Below are positions 17,407 through 25,573 of a stretch of 41,144 bases of DNA, in pieces. Position 1 is the first letter of the stretch. Each line of letters starts with the position of its first letter. Under the pieces are notes generated by a model that was given only the letters and a program-made list of their open reading frames with translations, ran no database searches and had not been told where the DNA came from. The stretch covers positions 1 through 41,144 of the forward strand of contig JAHQWS010000137.1 in assembly GCA_029856295.1 (NCBI GenBank), given 5' to 3'. The stretch is from Promethearchaeia archaeon. GTDB lineage: Archaea > Asgardarchaeota > Lokiarchaeia > Sigyniarchaeales > SOKP01. A program made the translations under genes and the position numbers.

Positions 17407-18149
17407 GAACCCGTCCTCTTTTTTATTGGTTGTGGGTGAAAGATCTCCAGCTCTTCGAGAACATCAAAAGAGTCGTCGCCGAATTTAAGTTTTAATTGCT
17501 CATTGGCAATTAATTTATCCATATCAACTGGGTCTTGTATGTCTTTCACATATTGTGCTACCGCATTTTTTGCAGAATGTTCCTGAGATTGAAAACCAGT
17601 GACCGTATAATAATAAAACAGTGCATAAGGAAACACAAAAATAAAGCCAAATATTTGAAGGCAGTATCCAGGACCTATAGAATATTGATACACCATATCC
17701 GCATCTTTATCTTTGACATGCAAAAAAGGGAAATAGAGATCATTGGGGACTAAATAAAATACGGGAAAAGCAAAAATATAAAACAACATGAGCATAAGCA
17801 GAAAAATATTAGCATAGGCATTTATCGTTAATTTTTCGAGCTCCTCGTATTGTTCCACGTCCCGAAAGATGACGGTATATGCTGAAACTGCAAGCATTAT
17901 AATATATATAATAGTCAAAGTTATCGGAATGTGAAAGGTGCTAGGCTTGAGGGTATTATTGACGGTTGAGTTCTCAGAAAACACCGTCGTCCATCCTGTA
18001 ATAGGGTTATAACTCCAATATGATTTTAAGCTTAGATGGGAATCGTACACTTGATAGATATACCACTCTAAAAATAAAGACACAAACGACAAAAGAAGCC
18101 CCAGCACATAAAGAATTCGAAACTGTTTACGAGTGTTAGCTATCATCAT
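17403..18149 (-). CDS. Four-helix membrane protein
   Basis: A 248-residue protein with hydrophobic segments near 10-32, 72-95, 110-133 and 155-182. The first loop (about 40 residues, with YWSYNPITGWTTVF) is probably outside, and the soluble C-terminal 60 residues inside. ATG 18149 is followed by a second ATG three bases later; GGAGG lies 12 bases upstream of the first. It overlaps the next gene by four bases and begins eight bases after the preceding one. No family recognised. The topology and position fit a channel-like or scaffold subunit of the operon's machine, by inference only. Confidence 0.65.
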   Translation of the reverse strand: MMIANTRKQFRILYVLGLLLSFVSLFLEWYIYQVYDSHLSLKSYWSYNPITGWTTVFSENSTVNNTLKPSTFHIPITLTIIYIIMLAVSAYTVIFRDVEQYEELEKLTINAYANIFLLMLMLFYIFAFPVFYLVPNDLYFPFLHVKDKDADMVYQYSIGPGYCLQIFGFIFVFPYALFYYYTVTGFQSQEHSAKNAVAQYVKDIQDPVDMDKLIANEQLKLKFGDDSFDVLEELEIFHPQPIKKRTGS

Positions 18150-18156
18150 TTTTCAA

Positions 18157-19944
18157 TCAATCCTCCAAGAACGCGCTATATTTTGAGATCATTTGCCCTT
18201 TCAGTGATTCTTCTTTCGATTCCCTAGAACCTTTAGCTTCTATATCCATTTCCTCTCTTTCATACTGAGAAGCTATGGTGATATTTCTTTCTTTTCTCAA
18301 TGGAATATCTTCTTGGTCCTCGAGAGCTTTTTCACTTTCAATTTCAATGACGCAGGAGAATTCACAAGATTTCCCAAACCATTCATAAAGGGCTTGGTCA
18401 AGTTCATGGGCGCTCATGGTGTCTTTTATGCTATATACATCAACCTCATCTATCTGAACGGGTTTAAGAAAGTAGGGTGTCTGATAGTCTGCTTTGATAG
18501 TTTTTTGGGATTTTATAAAAGTATTATAGATAAACCACATAACAAACCCATAAATAACTAGTGCGGCAACTCCTAGATTGGTAAACGTCGCTAAAAGAAA
18601 GATATTTTGTAGGAGCGTAATAAATAAAAATATAATACCAAACAATAAGAAAGGAATCGAGTATTTTTGAAAATCGTTTTTCATCTTGGCAAGTGATTTG
18701 TCATATTGTATAACCGCATTTTCTTGTGAAAAGAATTCCCTGAGAGAGACCTTTTTTTCCAAGAATTTTACCAAGGCCTTTATCGCTTCACATTCAACCA
18801 CGTGTAGATTTATCTTGCGCTGATATGAAAACATAGCAGTTTTTTCAAGAAACGCGGGCTCACTTATACTCACTAAAACTGGATGTATGACTGGTTTATA
18901 TTCCTTTTGATTAGCAGCAATAAATAAGGGTGTTCCGTCTTTGGTTTTTATAATAGATAAAGTCTTTTTTGCCAGTTTTTTGCGTAATAATTGAAATAAA
19001 GTTCCTCCCATGGTTATATTTTGAAATACCTCTTTTTGAGCAGATACTAAACTCTCTTTAGATATCTCGACTGGGATGTTGGTAGGCTTGTAGATAATAT
19101 GCTCGTCAGAGATCAGCAAAATCCCTCTTAGGTGGCTTATTTTCACTGGAAAAAAGACAAATATCCCTACAGAGTTATTTACATCCAGTATTTTATAAAC
19201 CAATACATCAATATCTTTCGAAATACCTCTGAGCAGGTTTGATTGCTTGTCAAGAATGGAATATCCTAACTTCTCAAAGCGAAGTATTATCGTTTTTTTC
19301 ACTTGGATAAGCTCTTCTTTGCTCAACATCTCCCCGTTAAGTTTATTATAGCCCTCATTTTCATAGGGAATAAAAACTTCTTGAAGGTGTTCTTTTTCTG
19401 GTTTTTGAGGTGTAAGCTCGTTTTCAATAAAGGGCTCTATTTCCTCAATAGCTGTATCTGGTTGATTGATTGACGGGAAGCTTTGTATACTATCGTGGTC
19501 ACTCGGGTTTGTGAAAAGTATTCGTTCCTTATTTTTAACGGAAACGAGTTGTTCTATCTCCGCGAATTCTTGGAATTGGGCTTCTGTCTCATCTTGAAAA
19601 GGTTCTTCTAATGGTTCCTCTTCTTCTAATATCGAATAGCTGTTTAATGTCACATTATCGTCTTTAGCATCTGATTGTTTCTCAAAAACGGGCGCGAGTT
19701 GCTTTTCATAGGTTGGCTCATTTATTACAGCATCATGAGTACCGTCCCCATTATGTTTTGTAAACTCCTGTGCGTTTTCGATAATTTTTTTTGAGGTTGC
19801 AGCTCCAAACCCTTTTACTTCTGCCAATTGTTCAGGAGAAAGGGCTGCCAATTGATCAACACTAGTAATCCCGGCACTAATTAATTTATTTTTGGTAGAC
19901 TCTCCAATCCCATCTATATTGGTAAGCTCATATTCTAATTCCAT
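18157..19944 (-). CDS. Helix-hairpin-helix membrane protein, first gene of the machine operon
   Basis: A 595-residue protein. Residues 7-60 are a tandem helix-hairpin-helix domain of the RadA type: LTNIDGIGESTKNKLISAGI ... LAEVKGFGAATSKKII, which normally binds the DNA backbone. Residues 65-200 are acidic linker. Residues 205-425 form a mixed domain (DIDVLVYKI ... GIFVFFPVKISHLRGILLIS) that recalls restriction-endonuclease-like or nuclease-related sheets, but no clear catalytic set is seen. Two membrane helices are near 430-452 and 455-476, then a 120-residue charged tail. The HhH resembles the extra C-terminal HhH of the RadA in this window. AAAGGTC precedes the ATG; the promoter is at 20009-20025. 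Confidence 0.65.
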   Translation of the reverse strand: MELEYELTNIDGIGESTKNKLISAGITSVDQLAALSPEQLAEVKGFGAATSKKIIENAQEFTKHNGDGTHDAVINEPTYEKQLAPVFEKQSDAKDDNVTLNSYSILEEEEPLEEPFQDETEAQFQEFAEIEQLVSVKNKERILFTNPSDHDSIQSFPSINQPDTAIEEIEPFIENELTPQKPEKEHLQEVFIPYENEGYNKLNGEMLSKEELIQVKKTIILRFEKLGYSILDKQSNLLRGISKDIDVLVYKILDVNNSVGIFVFFPVKISHLRGILLISDEHIIYKPTNIPVEISKESLVSAQKEVFQNITMGGTLFQLLRKKLAKKTLSIIKTKDGTPLFIAANQKEYKPVIHPVLVSISEPAFLEKTAMFSYQRKINLHVVECEAIKALVKFLEKKVSLREFFSQENAVIQYDKSLAKMKNDFQKYSIPFLLFGIIFLFITLLQNIFLLATFTNLGVAALVIYGFVMWFIYNTFIKSQKTIKADYQTPYFLKPVQIDEVDVYSIKDTMSAHELDQALYEWFGKSCEFSCVIEIESEKALEDQEDIPLRKERNITIASQYEREEMDIEAKGSRESKEESLKGQMISKYSAFLED

Positions 19945-20008
19945 TTTTACGACCTTTTTTTACATTATTTTCATTTTTGATTTGATTTGATCCTAAAAAC
20001 TATTCTTC

Positions 20009-20025
20009 TTATATAAAGAAAAAAT
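20009..20025 (-). promoter_or_regulatory. Shared-type promoter for the membrane-machine operon
   Basis: Minus-strand reading ATTTTTTCTTTATATAA, about 65 bases before ATG 19944. Drives four genes ending at 12596. Confidence 0.65.
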
Positions 20026-20175
20026 GGAACGATATGATATGCTCTTAGGATATTTTAGAAATTTCCCGGTAATAAGTTGTTTATATAATCTGTTTTTTTT
20101 CTCTCTCTACAGTTTGATGCAATTTTTTTCTTTCTTTAAATCAGAGTCCGTTCACTGAATTTTGCACCCACTCCA

Positions 20176-20193
20176 TTTTTTTTATTTAAATAT
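20176..20193 (+). promoter_or_regulatory. Shared-type promoter variant for the membrane peptidase-like gene
   Basis: TTTTTTTTATTTAAATAT, ending about 20 bases before ATG 20214, so the message would be nearly leaderless. Confidence 0.5.
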
Positions 20194-20213
20194 ACTCAAC
20201 TGAATTGTTATTC

Positions 20214-20990
20214 ATGTACGATATGTTTATCATCTTGATGTTTTTTCCCATATTTCTAGGGGTTTCGTATATTATAACACGATGGCTCCTACGTATTGAT
20301 TATGGTCCGTTTAGTAACGTTCTATGGGCTCTGCGCTTTATCGGAGTTGCCGTCCATGAGCTCAGTCATTTTACAATGTGCATTATCGTAGGAATACGCC
20401 CAAAAGGGATTGTTATACGATTGCGATCCAGAATGACTGGAAATGTAAATCCCAGCGGAAAAGTATCAGTAGATTGGCATAATGGCACGTTTTTACAAGC
20501 GATGTTCATCTGTCTCGCCCCGCTTATTTTCGCGACATGGCTTTTCTTTTGGTCACTCTCAATTGTATTTACTGCACACCTAAACCCCTTTATTCGAATC
20601 ATCGCCGGATTTTTTTGCGTCTCCCTTTTCTTAGGTGCCACCCCTTCAAAGCCGGATTTTCGAATTATTGGTCATTGGTTTAAAAAAAATCCGAAATATT
20701 CGCTGTACCAACTGACTCTATTAGTGCTTTCAGGATTTTTCATGTGGGCCGTTTTGGTCTATTACAGCATTGTATTACCCCTTGATCTTATCTATTATAT
20801 CTTAGTTGAGATAGGGTACTATATCCTTAAATACGGTTTTCGAGCAATTGGCTGGGCAGTATTCAAAGTCGCCTCATTTCACAATCCCCAAAGGTCTACC
20901 TCACCGCGAATTAAGTATGGGCAATTTATGGCAAGACGATTTAAACCATCTAAACCCTCAAAATTTGGCAAAAGGGAGGCTCCGTGGTGA
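20214..20990 (+). CDS. Membrane zinc-peptidase-like protein (M50-like)
   Basis: A 258-residue membrane protein with about five helices. VAVHELSHF at 46-53 is an HExxH zinc-binding motif inside a membrane helix (His48, Glu49, His52), and GATPSKPDF at 141-149 lies where site-2 proteases place their third ligand (Asp148). This fits an intramembrane metalloprotease of the M50 type, though the usual NxxPxPxLDG form is absent, so it is a divergent member. Site-2 proteases cut membrane-bound regulators. The basic C-terminal tail (RRFKPSKPSKFGKR) is cytoplasmic. I start it at ATG 20214; a TTG nine bases upstream is possible. It is divergent from the machine operon and may process one of its parts. 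Confidence 0.65.
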   Translation: MYDMFIILMFFPIFLGVSYIITRWLLRIDYGPFSNVLWALRFIGVAVHELSHFTMCIIVGIRPKGIVIRLRSRMTGNVNPSGKVSVDWHNGTFLQAMFICLAPLIFATWLFFWSLSIVFTAHLNPFIRIIAGFFCVSLFLGATPSKPDFRIIGHWFKKNPKYSLYQLTLLVLSGFFMWAVLVYYSIVLPLDLIYYILVEIGYYILKYGFRAIGWAVFKVASFHNPQRSTSPRIKYGQFMARRFKPSKPSKFGKREAPW

Positions 20991-21022
20991 ATATATGGGT
21001 CAAAAAATAAACAATTTAATAT

Positions 21023-21040
21023 TTTTTATTTATAAATATA
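21023..21040 (+). promoter_or_regulatory. Shared-type promoter variant for the gene at 21081
   Basis: TTTTTTATTTATAAATAT, about 45 bases before the start codon. Confidence 0.45.
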
Positions 21041-21080
21041 CACGCTAAATAGTTCTCAAAAAAAAGTAGGTTCACTAAAT

Positions 21081-21686
21081 ATGTCCAATAGTACAGAAGT
21101 AATTAATGTAAAAATTACATATGATTCAAATATATCAGATGATAGAGAGACAAAAAGAATAGTATTAAATTCTTTTTTAAGGGAATATCCGCTTTTGCAA
21201 AATGATAATTCCATGATTAATTTATCTAGACAAGATTTAGGAGAATTATGCTCTACTATTAACATCCCCCCTAAACTTGTCTTACGAGAAGCTGTCCTGG
21301 ATGGAATAATTATCGGGTTTATGGCAAAGCTAACGTATTTCAAAAGGTTTTTTACTAATTGTACAATTAGAAGTAGCTCAGGTAATATGGAGAGAAAAAC
21401 CAGAGTATATTTACATAAAATCCATCGCCTTGCGCCAGTGTTTAGTTATAGGCGATCAGTAGCAAATTTAAAGCCTTTATACAGATTATTTTCTCGAGAA
21501 AATTTTTTTCCATCAGTTAGTACGCAGCTTGCTATCGTAATTTATATTACTGATAAGTTGGATAAAAGTTTTCCAAAAAAGATTATGCAAAAAAATATAC
21601 GTTATATTTGTAGCTGCTCGGCCTATGCCTTTCATAACGCGAAAAACCGTTTGGGTATTGACAGATTAATTAATAAAAAAGAGTAA
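21081..21686 (+). CDS. Unknown protein, weakly TFB/cyclin-box-like at its C-terminus
   Basis: A 201-residue basic protein. I do not recognise it firmly. The last 60 residues (SVSTQLAIVIYITDKL ... YAFHNAKNRLGID) have the spacing of a TFB cyclin repeat, in which 'P.~iA.a.iYia..l' is followed about 25 residues later by a recognition helix. No N-terminal zinc ribbon or B-finger is present, and the first repeat is not obvious. If it is a TFB relative, it could recognise the unusual T-rich element in front of TATA boxes in this region, but that is conjecture. It ends nine bases before the convergent Hef gene. Confidence 0.5.
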   Translation: MSNSTEVINVKITYDSNISDDRETKRIVLNSFLREYPLLQNDNSMINLSRQDLGELCSTINIPPKLVLREAVLDGIIIGFMAKLTYFKRFFTNCTIRSSSGNMERKTRVYLHKIHRLAPVFSYRRSVANLKPLYRLFSRENFFPSVSTQLAIVIYITDKLDKSFPKKIMQKNIRYICSCSAYAFHNAKNRLGIDRLINKKE

Positions 21687-21695
21687 CTCTTAAAC

Positions 21696-23849
21696 CTAAT
21701 TCTTTTTCTTATTATGTTTGTAAATGTTGTCTATAAAATAATAAAGCTCCTCAACCATATCGATGGTAATGAGTTTTACTTTATCACTACTCATATCGTT
21801 CCATTCGTGTAATTTTCTTTTCAACAGCCGTTTTTCTCCTTCATAGCCCTCTTTGAAATCTATGAAAATGACTATTAAAAATAAGAACTGATATAATTCT
21901 TCCAAGGAAGTAGAAACGTCCGTCAGCAACTTTTCCGTATCGTTTTGTAAGTGCTTTGCTTTATAGATTTGAATGGCAATGTTATTGAATAAGATCATAT
22001 GAGCGGGAGCATTACCCGTGTCGAAAGGGATTCCTTTCTCAGTTAGCATATTTCGTATTCCAAGATCCATAGGGAGTGATGAGTTTAGCAAAATATCATT
22101 TGGATGGTTCTCTTTGGAGTTAAGAAACGACTGGAGGCTATATTGCGCTTTCTTTTTTTCATATCCGGTTTTTTCGGGTAACGGAATGGTATCAGATCTA
22201 GTAGATACCATGGCTTCTCCTATATGATCCCTTTTTTGTGTTTTTTCATACGAACGTAATGATCCCGGGTTTTTGAGGTTTACGTTCATTCTTTTTAATT
22301 TATTTAAGGCAATATTCAGATATATCTCGTCATTGGTGTCTTTACAGTAAAGGATGATTACCTTTCCTTCTCTGTGCCGGGCAGTCCTGCCTTTTCTTTG
22401 GATTAAGCGAATTTCAGAGGCTACAATATCATAAAAAATCACCAGATCGCATTCTGCAATATCTAATCCTTCTTCGCCAACATTCGTGCTCACTAATACG
22501 TTATAATTTCCTTGTTTAAATAAGTCTAAGATCTCAATTTGCTTTTTTTGAGAGAGCCCTTTATCGTCTTTGGATTTGGTTGCTTGTCCTACAAACCTCA
22601 CAGGCATTATGGCCTCTTTAGTGCGTAATTTTTCTACGATATTTTTCACAGAATCTCGTAATTTGACAAAGACTAATATTTTCGACTCAGGGGCCTTAGA
22701 AATCTCTTGTAAAATGAGCTGTTCTAATACATTATATTTAGGATGAATCAGGTATTGCGGAGATAAATCTTCGTTTCTCTTAAGCTCGATATAAACGTCA
22801 CGTAATCGCGCCTCAGAGGCCAGCACTTTTATAGCTTTTGAGCTGTTACGTTTACGAGCGTCCTTATAGACTTTCTCTAAGTATATGAGAAGAATATCTA
22901 AGCCTTGTTGTTCAATAAGCTCGATCATGTGATATAAAATTAATGCCTGAGCGTTAATAGAAATTGCGCTATAAACTCGACTTTTATCTCCATTTAGCCC
23001 CTCAACCATGTCAACAAGCTCTTTGTTAAGCTTGAGCAAATCCTTACGAATGATTTTGTCAAAATCAGGTTCTTTCTGTAGAAATCCTGACTGGGAGAGG
23101 TAATGCAGCCTTTTTTCAATTAAACTTTTCACCGCAAAATAGCTATCTTCCATGAGCTCAGTTAAGTTCACGCCGATCTTTCCGATGTCCATAGGCTTCA
23201 AATAGGTTTTTACATCCGTGTCTTTTCTGGTTCTAATATGGATATTATTCACGGGAATATGCAAATTGTGGCATAGTTCAATGATCTTTTTCTTGGATGC
23301 GCCCGGGGAGGCAGTGAGGGCCAAAATGTTTCCATCAGGATTCTGATCTCTATACTCATCTGCAATTAACGTATACGGATAATCACCGCTTGCGTGATGG
23401 GCTTCGTCAAATATGATGAGGCATGTATTTTTTAAGGTATACTTTCTATTTACCAGATCATTTCTTAACGTTTGGGGGGTATAAAATATGATTTGCTTTA
23501 TCTCAAAGAACTCGGCACGGTCTTTCGGAGGCACTTTACCGGTTAAAATACTGAATTTGTCTTCCGGTATTTCTAAAAATTTCAGAAAGGATTTGTAATG
23601 CTGGTCGATTAACGGTCTGGTTGGAGCTAGCATGATAACTTTACTTTGGTCAGGATGTATCTGTAATGTTTTAGCTGCCACCATTGCTCCAATGACGGTC
23701 TTTCCGAGTCCTGTCGGCAATACCACTAACGAATTTTTCTTCACGCATGCGTCTGAAATATCATGTTGAAACTTTCGGTCTTCAATTCGGTCCAATGCGA
23801 GAAGGGATTGTTTCCCATTATTATTTCTAACTTCCTTAGGTTCTGACAT
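21696..23849 (-). CDS. hef: Hef/FANCM-type helicase with a decayed nuclease domain
   Basis: A 717-residue superfamily 2 helicase that in archaea remodels stalled forks. Motifs: LPTGLGKT 44-51, IIFDEAHHASGDYPY 145-159 (DEAH), LTASPG 178-183, GEEGLDIAECDLVIFYD and QRKGRTARHREG 484-495. Residues 190-370 are the Hef insertion. QYSLQSFL at 569-576 fits a PIP box, placed between helicase and nuclease domain as in other archaeal Hef proteins. Residues 583-717 follow the XPF nuclease fold, but the GDY and ERKxxxD residues are replaced (APAHM, IQIYKAK), so it is probably not a nuclease, and the final HhH pair is missing. I start at ATG 23849 (GAGG nine bases before); it overlaps the upstream gene by 14 bases. 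Confidence 0.85.
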   Translation of the reverse strand: MSEPKEVRNNNGKQSLLALDRIEDRKFQHDISDACVKKNSLVVLPTGLGKTVIGAMVAAKTLQIHPDQSKVIMLAPTRPLIDQHYKSFLKFLEIPEDKFSILTGKVPPKDRAEFFEIKQIIFYTPQTLRNDLVNRKYTLKNTCLIIFDEAHHASGDYPYTLIADEYRDQNPDGNILALTASPGASKKKIIELCHNLHIPVNNIHIRTRKDTDVKTYLKPMDIGKIGVNLTELMEDSYFAVKSLIEKRLHYLSQSGFLQKEPDFDKIIRKDLLKLNKELVDMVEGLNGDKSRVYSAISINAQALILYHMIELIEQQGLDILLIYLEKVYKDARKRNSSKAIKVLASEARLRDVYIELKRNEDLSPQYLIHPKYNVLEQLILQEISKAPESKILVFVKLRDSVKNIVEKLRTKEAIMPVRFVGQATKSKDDKGLSQKKQIEILDLFKQGNYNVLVSTNVGEEGLDIAECDLVIFYDIVASEIRLIQRKGRTARHREGKVIILYCKDTNDEIYLNIALNKLKRMNVNLKNPGSLRSYEKTQKRDHIGEAMVSTRSDTIPLPEKTGYEKKKAQYSLQSFLNSKENHPNDILLNSSLPMDLGIRNMLTEKGIPFDTGNAPAHMILFNNIAIQIYKAKHLQNDTEKLLTDVSTSLEELYQFLFLIVIFIDFKEGYEGEKRLLKRKLHEWNDMSSDKVKLITIDMVEELYYFIDNIYKHNKKKN

Positions 23850-24471
23850 CTTGATCTTCCTCAAAGATAATTAGTGAATGATTCAATTCGATATCGGTCA
23901 GCTTTTTATGGGTTTTCCTATACGAGAGGATCGTCTCTCCTAGTAATAAACCCATCTCGGAGGGATAAGTAAGATTATTACCATTTTCCGTAAATAGATA
24001 GGGGTAGGTAGTCTTTAATGTTTTCATGTTTTTGAGCAATTCATTATTAATAAACTTTAAATTAAAACCCTTTCCTCTATTTACGTACTTAAAAGTGTAC
24101 GTGATATCACTGAATAGCTTCGCACTGGATTGAGTCATCTGGATCTGTTTCGGAATTAAAGGGGTTGTATCATCTTTATCGGCGATAAGATAGATGGCAC
24201 CATTGACTATTTTCCTTTTTAGGCGGTGATATTTAAAGTTATTTTTAAAGAGTTTCTGAAACTTTAAAACTAACGTAAGAATTTTATTGGCATCTTGAGT
24301 AGAGAGCTTAAGATACTCCGCCAGCTTCTCATAATTTAATTTTTTATGATAATTACCTTCAAATGCTTCTAGTGCTTTTAGTACGTTATTTAGTGCAGAA
24401 AGTGTCTCTCTTCTATCCAATCGTTTAGCTTTTCTATTAACGCTCTCGTGTACATTAGCATCCGATACCAT
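23836..24471 (-). CDS. Winged-helix-like protein co-transcribed with Hef
   Basis: A 211-residue protein. The first 90 residues (TLSALNNVLKALEAFEGNYH ... KLAEYLKLSTQDANKILTLV) look like a winged-helix DNA-binding domain, and the rest (KIVNGAIYLIADKDD ...) is mixed alpha/beta. No known family is recognised. It reads directly into Hef with a 14-base overlap, so the two are translated together and may act together. ATG 24471 lies about 25 bases after the TATA box, which implies a leaderless message. Confidence 0.6.
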   Translation of the reverse strand: MVSDANVHESVNRKAKRLDRRETLSALNNVLKALEAFEGNYHKKLNYEKLAEYLKLSTQDANKILTLVLKFQKLFKNNFKYHRLKRKIVNGAIYLIADKDDTTPLIPKQIQMTQSSAKLFSDITYTFKYVNRGKGFNLKFINNELLKNMKTLKTTYPYLFTENGNNLTYPSEMGLLLGETILSYRKTHKKLTDIELNHSLIIFEEDQDVRT

Positions 24472-24490
24472 ATGATTGGGTTCAAATAGA

Positions 24491-24508
24491 ATTATATAAA
24501 GGAAAAAT
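24491..24508 (-). promoter_or_regulatory. Shared-type promoter for the winged-helix/Hef operon
   Basis: Minus-strand reading ATTTTTCCTTTATATAAT, about 25 bases before ATG 24471. Confidence 0.6.
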
Positions 24509-24584
24509 CTTTTTTTTACAACTCATATCTTTTCCAAACCTAGTTAAATAAGGAGAGGATGTTACCATCCTCTTCCTCTTTTAG

Positions 24585-24618
24585 GAACCCCGCGTGCCAG
24601 TTTCCCTGCACGGGGCTC
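24585..24618 (-). ncRNA. Group II intron domain V (catalytic hairpin)
   Basis: Minus-strand GAGCC ... GGTTC, 34 nt. The two strands pair through CCCCGTGC/GCACG..GGGG with a CG bulge, capped by a GAAA loop. This is the most conserved part of group II ribozymes and appears intact. Confidence 0.85.
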
Positions 24619-24749
24619 GCGCCTTAAGAACCCGTTCACGTCGCCGTGTTCCTTTGGTTCATATTTCTCATAATCCCCCCGAAACCATCCAAGTCACCTC
24701 GGACGTTTCTATAGGAAATGATCACATTGGCGTAGTTCCACGCCAAGAC

Positions 24750-24881
24750 TTACCATATCTTATCACGGGTTACTCGAAAGATCCTTTCTTGAATCCGTCT
24801 TACGTGTCGCTTGGGTGTACCCCATTGGATACTATCCCAGTCCACTACACGCCCGTTGTTCTGTTCAATGAGTTCACTCAT
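24750..24881 (-). pseudogene. Remnant of the group II intron reverse transcriptase (N-terminal 43 residues)
   Basis: ATG 24881 follows GGAGGAG. The 43-residue frame contains VVDWDSIQW and RRIQERIFRVT, which match the N-terminal RT0 region of group II intron reverse transcriptases (W..I.W......V..LQ.RI..A). It ends at TAA 24750 and the sequence passes straight into the 3' part of domain IV, so the rest of the protein, including the YADD and maturase parts, has been deleted. The intron would need a helper protein in trans to move or splice well. Confidence 0.75.
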
Positions 24882-25501
24882 CGTTTAACTTCTCCTCCGG
24901 TTAAGACTTTTCAATGCTTCTCTTTCGTTAAGACCTGTTTCGGAAGTCAGCATTCTTTCAAATTGGGTATCTCTGTAGTTCATACACTACTACAGCCCTA
25001 TCCACTTTATTATAAAATGGCGTTCGCTTTTTCCTACATCCTCTGCCCGCTGAACCTTCCCCCATCCTCACGTCTGGGATACCACTACCCTCGTGGGACT
25101 CATCGGGTTTACCAAGTTCCTTATGCTCAACTTTCAACAGAGCCCTTAGGGAGATGCTCTCCCCCGGTTGCACGACGGATGACAAAGGAATGAAAAAAAA
25201 CCATTCCTACCCGGCAACTTACCTTTTGGTCTCGGCGTATCAGCTATATTTCGCCGATTTTTAATAACGGGGTTTATCACACCTTCACTTTCGTTTCCCA
25301 TAGGCTCCTTGGCTAGCCCACAGTCCACCTTATAGCTAGGCGCTGACGGTACATTGTCCTTGCAGCTTCACACAAAGTCGTTACCAACAATGCATGTGCA
25401 AGTAGCCATTATCGGTCATCTCGATACCAGTTTTTAAAAATCACCTTATTACATTTTCTATTTCAAGTCCTGTATTCGAACATAAGATTTTCTTGTCACA
25501 C

Positions 25502-25517
25502 TTTTTTCTTTAAATAT
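25502..25517 (+). promoter_or_regulatory. Shared-type promoter, abutting the group II intron
   Basis: TTTTTTCTTTAAATAT; its first T is next to the intron 5' end. It lies upstream of the small membrane protein/RadB-like pair. Confidence 0.6.
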
Positions 25518-25573
25518 TCATAAGATATTTGGTGGTAACAGTTAAAAATAGCACATGAAAAGGTGAAAAGCGA

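Larger units (their letters stand above)
24543..25501 (-). mobile_element. Group II intron with a truncated reverse transcriptase
   Basis: Read on the minus strand it begins GTGTGACAAGAAA (group II 5' consensus GUGYG) at 25501. Domain I/II shows CTATGGGAAACGAAAGTGA at about 25279-25297, like the lactococcal Ll.LtrB intron. Domain V (24585-24618) is exactly 34 nt, with the AGC triad, a GAAA tetraloop and the two-base bulge. Domain VI is a hairpin at about 24552-24573, and CTTATTTAAC at the 3' end places a branch-point A seven bases before the terminal AC at 24543. The ribozyme, about 959 nt, seems complete; only a stub of the reverse transcriptase remains. It lies between two divergent promoters. 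Boundaries are from consensus only. Confidence 0.85.

Noticed and set aside
24594..25328. Long open frames on both strands within the intron (e.g. 24594-25193 plus)
   Set aside because: They run through ribozyme structure; GC-rich paired RNA gives open frames by chance. Domain V and other intron motifs explain the sequence.
25369..25373. Alternative intron 5' end at GTGTGAAGC (25373)
   Set aside because: The GTGTGACAAG at 25501 fits the consensus better and the sequence between the two still looks like domain I.
24543..25501. A 23S-rRNA-like fragment
   Set aside because: The GC-rich structured look suggested rRNA at first, but GTGTG start, GGGAAACGAAAGTGA, a 34-nt domain V and the RT0 remnant fit a group II intron.
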